Shown here: positions 7,076-11,297 of the stretch, in pieces
Layout: every line of letters begins with the position of its first letter
Numbering within the stretch: position 1 is the first letter of the stretch
Assembly: GCA_900770265.1 (NCBI GenBank)
Contig: CAAGJR010000080.1
Coordinates: forward strand, 1-11,297
DNA from: an uncultured Acidaminococcus sp.
GTDB lineage: Bacteria; Bacillota; Negativicutes; Acidaminococcales; Acidaminococcaceae
DNA length: 11,297 bases
Direction of reading: 5' to 3'
Made by a program: the position numbers and the translations under genes
Notes under the pieces: model-generated
What the model was told of the DNA's origin: nothing
What the model saw: only the letters and a program-made list of their open reading frames with translations
The model's database searches: none

Positions 7076-8371
7076 ATGGAAAACTTGATCCTGGGGGCGT
7101 TCTGCCTCATCCTGTTTTTGTTCATCCTGACCGGGCTGCCCCTGCTGGGGGCCCTGGCCATCGGCTTCTGCCTGTTCTTCGGGTATGGCCTCCGCAAGGG
7201 GTACTCGGTCCGTCAGGTGGCCGGTATGGCCTGGCAGGGCGTACTGGGTGTGAAGACCATCTTCCTGGTGTTCCTGCTGATCGGCATGCTGACGGCCCTG
7301 TGGCGGGCAGCGGGCACCATCGGCTATATCATCGCCCTGGCCGTGCAGTTCATCCGGCCCAGCGTATTTTTGCTGCTCACGTTCTGGCTGAACTGTGCGG
7401 TGTCGTTCCTTTTGGGGACGGCCTTCGGCACGGCGGCCACCATGGGGGTCATCACCCTGTCCCTGGGCGAGACCCTGGGGGTGCCCAGCCTGTACAGCGG
7501 CGGGGCCATCCTGGCCGGGGCCTATTTCGGCGACCGGATGAGCCCGGTTTCCACCAGTGCCCTGCTGGTGAGCGTGCTGACGGGGACGGATATCTACAGG
7601 AACATCGCCAATATGGCCAAATTCACGGTGGTGCCCTTCGCCGTGGCCAGCCTGTTCTACCTGGGCCTGGGGTTCGCCCTGCCCGGCGCGGGCAAGGTGG
7701 GGGACATGGTCAGCGGACTGTATGACCTGTACAACTTCACTCCCTGGCTGGTACTGCCGGCGGTGAGCATCCTGGTGCTCAGCTTCTTCCGGGTGTCCGT
7801 GAAGAAGAACATGGTGGTGAGCATCGCCATCGCTTTTGCCCTGAGCCATTTCGTCCAGGGCTGGCCCGTGGGGCACCTGCTGAAGATCATGGTGACCGGG
7901 TACCAGCTGTCCGACCCCCAGTATGCGGGCATGCTCAGCGGGGGCGGCATCGTGTCCATGGTGCGGGTGGCTTCCATCGTATGCCTGTCGGCCTCCTTCG
8001 GTGGCATGTTCAAGGGTACGGGCCTGCTGGACGGCATCGAGGCCCTGTTCCAGAAGCTGGAGAAGAAAGTGGGCACGTACCTGTCCATCATCCTGGCGGC
8101 TCTCTTTACGGGCATGGTGTCCTGCAACCAGACCCTGAGCATCGTACTGACCCACCAGCTGTGCGCACCCTTTGTGAAGGACCGGGAACAGCTGGCCCTG
8201 GACCTGGAGAACACGGCCGTGGTCATTTCGCCGCTCATCCCCTGGTCCATTGCCTGTGCCACCATCCTGGACACCACCGGTGCCCCCCACGAAGCCCTGG
8301 TGTTTGCTGTGTATCTGGCGTTATTGCCATTGTGGGGGCTAGTGCGGTCGCGGGTGCGGACAAATCATTAA
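7076..8371 (+). CDS. nhaC: NhaC-family Na+/H+ antiporter
   Basis: This is a 431-residue integral membrane protein with about 11-12 hydrophobic segments, starting immediately with MENLILGAFCLILFLFILTG. NhaC hallmarks are SFLLGTAFGTAATMGVI (110-126) and AYFGDRMSPVSTSA (149-162), with a C-terminal pair of segments containing SCNQTLSIVLTHQL and ISPLIPWS. Characterised relatives exchange Na+ (or malate/lactate in specialised cases) for protons across the cytoplasmic membrane. GGAG lies 8 bases upstream of the ATG. It is transcribed alone, behind the garD terminator and a repeat-filled leader. Coupling to organic-acid uptake (as in MleN-type malate/lactate antiporters of the same family) is possible given the neighbouring hydroxyacid genes, but this is inference. 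Confidence 0.88.
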   Translation: MENLILGAFCLILFLFILTGLPLLGALAIGFCLFFGYGLRKGYSVRQVAGMAWQGVLGVKTIFLVFLLIGMLTALWRAAGTIGYIIALAVQFIRPSVFLLLTFWLNCAVSFLLGTAFGTAATMGVITLSLGETLGVPSLYSGGAILAGAYFGDRMSPVSTSALLVSVLTGTDIYRNIANMAKFTVVPFAVASLFYLGLGFALPGAGKVGDMVSGLYDLYNFTPWLVLPAVSILVLSFFRVSVKKNMVVSIAIAFALSHFVQGWPVGHLLKIMVTGYQLSDPQYAGMLSGGGIVSMVRVASIVCLSASFGGMFKGTGLLDGIEALFQKLEKKVGTYLSIILAALFTGMVSCNQTLSIVLTHQLCAPFVKDREQLALDLENTAVVISPLIPWSIACATILDTTGAPHEALVFAVYLALLPLWGLVRSRVRTNH

Positions 8372-8372
8372 T

Positions 8373-8542
8373 GTAGGGGCGGGTCGGTGACCCGCCCGCA
8401 CAGGCCAGGGAAGGGCGCACCGGGCGATATTTTGCCTGCGGCAAAAATCTTGGTGCGCCCCTACGGAGTGGAATCGAACATTTGATGGTACACCGTAGGG
8501 GTTTACCAAGACCGGCGTCAGCCGTGTCGCCCGGTAAACCCG
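8373..8542. repeat. Family-1 repeat cluster: short hairpin plus head-to-head pair of bulged hairpins
   Basis: A minimal hairpin, GGGCGGGTC (8377-8385) / GACCCGCCC (8389-8397), shares the outer GTAGGGG...GCCCGCACAGG frame. A full copy at 8413-8466 has arms GGGCGCACC/GGTGCGCCC and inner TTTTGCC/GGCAAAA. The opposite copy at 8493-8542 has arms GGGTTTACC/GGTAAACCC. The order of inner types is the reverse complement of the 3598-3760 cluster. The cluster begins right after the nhaC stop codon and may help end its transcript. Confidence 0.85.
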
Positions 8543-8596
8543 TCCCGGTCTCCCGGAGGGCACATTCATTCAAAGCCAGCGTCAGCTGGCATCCTT

Positions 8597-8631
8597 CACT
8601 AATCACTAATCACTACCCACTAGTCACTATC
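8597..8631. repeat. Heptamer tandem repeat, five units
   Basis: Five consecutive 7-base units begin CACTA: CACTAAT, CACTAAT, CACTACC, CACTAGT, CACTATC. It sits in noncoding sequence between two convergent genes. No function is evident. Confidence 0.8.
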
Positions 8632-8639
8632 ATCCCACT

Positions 8640-8675
8640 AAAAAAGGACTTCCCTTACCGGGGAAGTCCTTTTTT
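8640..8675. terminator. Bidirectional terminator overlapping the 3' end of the fur-family gene
   Basis: A-rich arm and GGACTTCCC (8646-8654) pair with GGGAAGTCC (8661-8669) around a 6-base loop, with six A on one side and six T on the other. It can terminate both the nhaC side (+) and the znuCB-fur operon (-). The fur stop codon (8655-8657) lies in the loop. Confidence 0.88.
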
Positions 8676-9104
8676 CTGGCATTCTTCACAATAGCCGTAC
8701 AGTTCCAGGTAATGGCCCACGATCTGGAAATGGGTCTTCTGGGCCAGGTCCTCCTCGAAGCCGTGGAGGGGGCACCCGTCGATGTTCACCACCTTGTGGC
8801 AGCCCAGGCAGATCAGATGGTGGGTATGGCTCAGGGTGTACACCAGGAACCCGTACTTCCGGGTCTGGGGCAGCAGCACCTTTTCCGTCAGTTTCTTTTC
8901 CGTGAAGCTTTCCAGGATCCGGTACACCGTGGAAAAGTTCAATTTGGCACCGGCCTGGAGCAGCTTTTCGAACACCTCGTCGGCACTGAGCACTTCCTGC
9001 TGGGCGAGCAGCAGCTGCAGCACCTGTACCCGGGCGGGGGTGCATTTCAGGCCGCTCTGGCGGATCAGGCTCTCGGCGTCCAGGGGCTTGTCAGTCTTCA
9101 CCAT
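8655..9104 (-). CDS. zur: Fur-family metalloregulator, probably the zinc repressor Zur
   Basis: This is a 149-residue cytoplasmic repressor. The N-terminal winged helix (about 10-85) includes LKCTPARVQVLQLLL and the recognition-helix region NFSTVYRILESF (56-67). The dimerisation part holds HTHH (93-96) and two CxxC pairs, Cys99/Cys102 and Cys139/Cys142, for the structural zinc, with His114, His125 and His131 as further candidate ligands. The ATG overlaps the end of znuB by 14 bp, with GGGAGG just upstream, so translation is likely coupled. Sharing an operon with a zinc-type ABC transporter argues for Zur rather than Fur or PerR; iron or manganese sensing is not excluded. It probably represses its own operon and znuA through the palindromes at 10605-10625 and 10667-10687. 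A terminator stem overlaps its last codons. Confidence 0.85.
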   Translation of the reverse strand: MVKTDKPLDAESLIRQSGLKCTPARVQVLQLLLAQQEVLSADEVFEKLLQAGAKLNFSTVYRILESFTEKKLTEKVLLPQTRKYGFLVYTLSHTHHLICLGCHKVVNIDGCPLHGFEEDLAQKTHFQIVGHYLELYGYCEECQKKGLPR

Positions 9105-9909
9105 GGTGCACCTCCCGTTTCTGGGCCAGTTCCTGGTACAGGATCACCAGGAGGAGCAGCAGCACGGACACGATGGCGGTGATACCGCCGGGGGCGGCAC
9201 CCACATAATAGGACACCAGCAGGCCGGCCATTACGTCGATGAAGCTGAACACCACAGCCAGGGCCATGGTCTTCTTGAACCCTTTCTGCAGCTGCAGGGC
9301 CGTGGCTACGGGCAGGGCAATCAGGGAACTGATCACCAGGATGCCCACGATGCGGATGGATACGGAGATGGTGGCGGACACCAGGATGGAGAAGATGTAG
9401 TTGATGGTCCGGGCCTTTACGCCGGCAATCCGGGCACCGTCCTCATCGAAGGCCAGCAGCACCAGCTGGGGGAACAGCCCGATGATGGTGAGGAGGCTCA
9501 CCAGGGTCAAAATGGCCACGGTGGTCACTTCGCCCCGGCTGACGGTGAGGATGCTGCCGAACAGGAACGAGTCCACATTGGCGTGGACCAGGCCGCTGCT
9601 GATGATGGTGATGGCGATACCCACGGACAGGCTCAGTACGATCACCAGGGTCAGCTCAGCGTACCGGCGGAACTTTTCCCGCAGGGCCTCGATGAGAAGG
9701 CCGAAGAACGAGGTCAGGCAGAAGGCACTGAGGATGGGGTTGGTGTGGAACAACAGGCCCGTGGCCACCCCGGCCAGGGACGCATGGGCCAGGGCGTCGC
9801 CGATCATGGAATAGCGGCGCAGCACCAGGAACGTGCCGATCAGGGGACAGATCAGGGAAATGAGCACGGATACCATAAAGGCGTTCCGCATGAACGCATA
9901 GTCAAACAT
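9091..9909 (-). CDS. znuB: Zinc/manganese ABC transporter permease (ABC-3 family, ZnuB-like)
   Basis: This is a 272-residue inner-membrane permease with about eight hydrophobic helices. The start at 9909 is chosen because GGAGGTGA lies 8 bases upstream; the longer frame begins inside znuC without such a site. YSMIGDALAHASLAG (33-47), with conserved His42, and APGGITAIVSVLLL near the C-terminus are typical of ZnuB/MntB-type permeases. The start overlaps the end of znuC by 8 bp and the end overlaps the fur-family gene by 14 bp, indicating a tightly coupled operon. It moves the metal delivered by ZnuA, powered by ZnuC. Zinc is favoured because of the operonic Fur-family regulator, but manganese is possible. 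Confidence 0.9.
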   Translation of the reverse strand: MFDYAFMRNAFMVSVLISLICPLIGTFLVLRRYSMIGDALAHASLAGVATGLLFHTNPILSAFCLTSFFGLLIEALREKFRRYAELTLVIVLSLSVGIAITIISSGLVHANVDSFLFGSILTVSRGEVTTVAILTLVSLLTIIGLFPQLVLLAFDEDGARIAGVKARTINYIFSILVSATISVSIRIVGILVISSLIALPVATALQLQKGFKKTMALAVVFSFIDVMAGLLVSYYVGAAPGGITAIVSVLLLLLVILYQELAQKREVHHGED

Positions 9910-10576
9910 GGGCGCAGTCACCTCCGTTTTCGGCCAGGTATTCCTGGATGTATTCCTGGGGCGAGCAGAAATGGCCCTGGCCCCGGACCACGTGGAAGAA
10001 CGTGGTGGCCTGGTGGGCCGCATAGCGCAGGTTGTGCTCCACGGTAATGATGGTGATGCCCTGCTGCTCGTTCAGCTGGTGGATCAGGGGATACAGGTCG
10101 TCCTGGCTCTTCAGGTCCATGCCCGTGGAGGGCTCGTCGAAGATCATGAGGTCCGGCTGGCCCAGCAGGGCCTTGGCGATCATCACCTTCTGGTACTGGC
10201 CGCCGGACAGGGCGCCGATCAGGTGGTCCTGCAGGTCCGTGATGTGCATGCGCTCCAGGGCCCGGGCCGTGGTGGCCTTGTCTTTGATGTGGAGCACCTG
10301 GCGGGTGTAGTCCAGCACTTCGTACACGGTGATGGGGAACTGCTTGTTCACCATGTCCGTGGGCTGGGGCACGTAGGCCGGCCGTTTGAACGTGTTGCGG
10401 ATGGTGCCCCGGCTGGGGGTGAGCAGCCCCAGGATCAGCTTCACCAGCGTGCTTTTGCCGCTGCCGTTTTCGCCTACGATGGCCACGTAATCCCCGTCGC
10501 GGATCTCCATGGACAGATCCTTCAGCAGGGCCGGCCCCTGCTCGTAGGCAAAGGTCAGATGAGAAATGGATAACAT
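9902..10576 (-). CDS. znuC: Zinc-type ABC transporter ATP-binding protein (ZnuC-like)
   Basis: This is a 224-residue ATPase, short but complete. From Met at 10576: Walker A GENGSGKST (35-43), Q-loop Gln71, signature LSGGQ (123-127), Walker B LMIFDEP (143-149), D-loop STGMD (150-154) and H-loop His181. AAGGAG lies about 10 bases upstream of this ATG; an upstream in-frame Met at 10612 has no such site and would fall within the operator at 10605-10625. It is the first gene of the znuC-znuB-fur operon and overlaps znuB by 8 bp. It energises metal import with ZnuB and the ZnuA lipoprotein encoded divergently. Confidence 0.92.
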   Translation of the reverse strand: MLSISHLTFAYEQGPALLKDLSMEIRDGDYVAIVGENGSGKSTLVKLILGLLTPSRGTIRNTFKRPAYVPQPTDMVNKQFPITVYEVLDYTRQVLHIKDKATTARALERMHITDLQDHLIGALSGGQYQKVMIAKALLGQPDLMIFDEPSTGMDLKSQDDLYPLIHQLNEQQGITIITVEHNLRYAAHQATTFFHVVRGQGHFCSPQEYIQEYLAENGGDCAHV

Positions 10577-10604
10577 AAGAAACAGACTCCTTTGGATTGA
10601 AAGC

Positions 10605-10625
10605 AAATGCAAATGATTTGCGTTT
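10605..10625. promoter_or_regulatory. Candidate Zur/Fur operator, box 1
   Basis: AAATGCAAAT-G-ATTTGCGTTT is a 10-1-10 inverted repeat with one mismatch per arm pair. It lies between the minus-strand promoter and the znuC ribosome site, and directly abuts the -35 of the plus-strand promoter. Confidence 0.75.
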
Positions 10626-10626
10626 A

Positions 10627-10655
10627 TTGACGGATTGCAACGTATATGATATGAT
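10627..10655 (+). promoter_or_regulatory. Promoter toward znuA
   Basis: TTGACG (10627-10632), a 17-bp spacer and TATGAT (10650-10655) match the sigma-70 consensus at five of six bases in each hexamer. Initiation near 10662 would give a leader of about 300 bases to znuA. Confidence 0.7.
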
Positions 10656-10674
10656 ATTTTCCGCGAAAATGCAA
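10646..10674 (-). promoter_or_regulatory. Promoter toward znuC-znuB-fur
   Basis: On the minus strand, TTGCAT (10674-10669), a 17-bp spacer and TATCAT (10651-10646). The -35 lies inside operator box 2 and the -10 overlaps the -10 of the plus-strand promoter. Confidence 0.6.
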
Positions 10675-10687
10675 ATCATTTGCATAT
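10667..10687. promoter_or_regulatory. Candidate Zur/Fur operator, box 2
   Basis: The core ATGCAAAT-C-ATTTGCAT (10669-10685) is a perfect 8-1-8 palindrome, extendable by two bases per side with one mismatch. Its centre is 62 bp from that of box 1. It covers the minus-strand -35 and lies just past the expected plus-strand start. Confidence 0.8.
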
Positions 10688-10713
10688 AACTGACGTACGA
10701 TAGAAAGATGTCC

Positions 10714-10929
10714 TCCCCCTGTGGGGGATAAGCAGGCGCCCGACGCTTTAGCGGCGTTGGCGGTCGCTTATGCCGTAGCTGGGGGACCGCGCTTGTCGCG
10801 GTGGAGGGTTTGAGGCCGTAAGGCCGAACCTGCAAGTTGGTTATTTATTCTCCAACTTATGGTATCGGCTATCGCCGATGACCCCACCACCAGCCTTACG
10901 GCTGGTCCCCCGCCCCCGCAGGGGGCGGA
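10714..10929. repeat. Family-2 repeats in inverted arrangement in the znuA leader
   Basis: Plus copy: TCCCCC/GGGGGA (10714-10728), a nested cruciform with ATAAGC (10728-10733) / GCTTAT (10766-10771), then GGGGGACC and stem ACCGCG (10786-10791) / CGCGGT (10797-10802), then GGAGGGTTTG. Minus copy: ACCAGCC (10889-10895), loop TTAC, GGCTGGT (10900-10906), then CCGCCCCC (10910-10917) / GGGGGCGG (10921-10928). Between them are small hairpins, AAGTTGG/CCAACTT (about 10833-10857) and ATCGGC/GCCGAT (about 10865-10879). No coding region is supported here. Confidence 0.7.
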
Positions 10930-10962
10930 CTTGGAATACCTTATGGAAAGGATGCCAATCCC

Positions 10963-11297
10963 ATGAAACGCTTACTTTATATTCTTCTCTCCGCCCTGCT
11001 GCTTTTGGCTGCCGGGTGCGGATCCGGTGCGCCGGCCAAAACGGCGGACGGCAAACTGCCGGTGGTGGCCAGTTTCTATGCCATGAAGGAGATCACGGAA
11101 GCCATCGGCGGCGACAAGGTGGAGGTCCGCACGCTGATCCCCGAAGGTACGGAACCCCACGAATTCCAGCCCACCACCCGCAGCATGAAGGACCTGAGCA
11201 GGGCCCGGGTGCTGGTGCTCCAGGGGCTGGGCATGGAACCCTGGGCCGAAGAAATGGTGAAGGCCGCCGAGAACAAAGACCTGGTCCAGGTGGTGGC
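10963..11297 (+). CDS. znuA: Zinc ABC transporter substrate-binding lipoprotein (ZnuA-like), 3' end outside window
   Basis: The first 111 codons of a protein usually about 300 residues long are present. It starts MKRLLYILLSALLLLAAGC, a lipoprotein signal with lipobox LAAGC and acylated Cys19. The mature part has LPVVASFYAMKEITEAIGGDK-like sequence, then LIPEGTEPHEFQPT (59-71) with His66, the conserved first metal-ligand histidine of ZnuA/TroA-type proteins, followed by ARVLVLQGLGMEPW. GGAAAGGA lies about 10 bases before the ATG. It captures zinc (or manganese) outside the membrane and hands it to ZnuBC. It is divergent from znuC-znuB-fur and probably co-regulated through the two palindromes. 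The metal-binding histidine-rich loop cannot be assessed because it lies past the window edge. Confidence 0.9.
   Translation, partial: MKRLLYILLSALLLLAAGCGSGAPAKTADGKLPVVASFYAMKEITEAIGGDKVEVRTLIPEGTEPHEFQPTTRSMKDLSRARVLVLQGLGMEPWAEEMVKAAENKDLVQVV

Noticed and set aside
7019..8290. Long minus-strand open frame opposite nhaC
   Set aside because: It encodes a highly polar Gln/His/Gly-rich product typical of the complement of a membrane-protein gene.
8782..10047. 421-codon plus-strand open frame across fur, znuB and znuC
   Set aside because: It is a shadow across three real minus-strand genes that have motifs, ribosome sites and coupled overlaps.

Overview
The window looks like chromosome from a GC-rich anaerobic Bacillota of the Negativicutes type, perhaps near Acidaminococcus. 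This placement is an inference from protein flavour, clean AGGAGG-type ribosome sites, anaerobic sugar-acid genes and many palindromic intergenic repeats. No rRNA or other marker confirms it.

Layout. Positions 1-1857 (+) hold the 3' part of an IlvD/Edd-family [Fe-S] dehydratase followed by a small stand-alone VOC-fold protein, closed by a hairpin terminator. Positions 2263-3582 (+) encode an acetyl-CoA hydrolase/CoA-transferase-family protein in which the usual catalytic Glu appears to be Gly. Positions 3919-6838 (+) form a two-gene unit with its own promoter: a LarA-type (nickel-pincer lactate racemase superfamily) protein and a galactarate dehydratase (GarD), ended by a terminator. Positions 7076-8371 (+) encode an NhaC-family Na+/H+ antiporter. 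Positions 8655-10576 (-) are an overlapping operon znuC-znuB-fur/zur, and znuA (+, 10963 to the window end) is divergent from it. Between them lie overlapping, oppositely directed promoters bracketed by two near-perfect palindromes, which are candidate operators for the Fur-family repressor encoded in the operon.

How it may work together. GarD dehydrates galactarate to 5-dehydro-4-deoxy-glucarate. The LarA homologue just upstream keeps the His/Lys residues that hold the nickel-pincer cofactor, so it may epimerise an alpha-hydroxy carbon of a related sugar acid and funnel it to GarD. The IlvD-like dehydratase and the VOC protein (similar to a domain found fused to KDPG aldolases) may belong to the same sugar-acid economy. 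The zinc genes form an independent module.

Nearly every gap larger than 200 bp is packed with structured repeats of two families. Family 1 is a roughly 50-bp hairpin with a compensated outer stem and a conserved one-base bulge (seven copies in three clusters, mostly in head-to-head pairs). Family 2 is a double hairpin with a conserved GGGGGACC...GGTGG frame around a variable, compensated stem (at four loci). Their covariation between copies is the strongest unexplained signal in the window.
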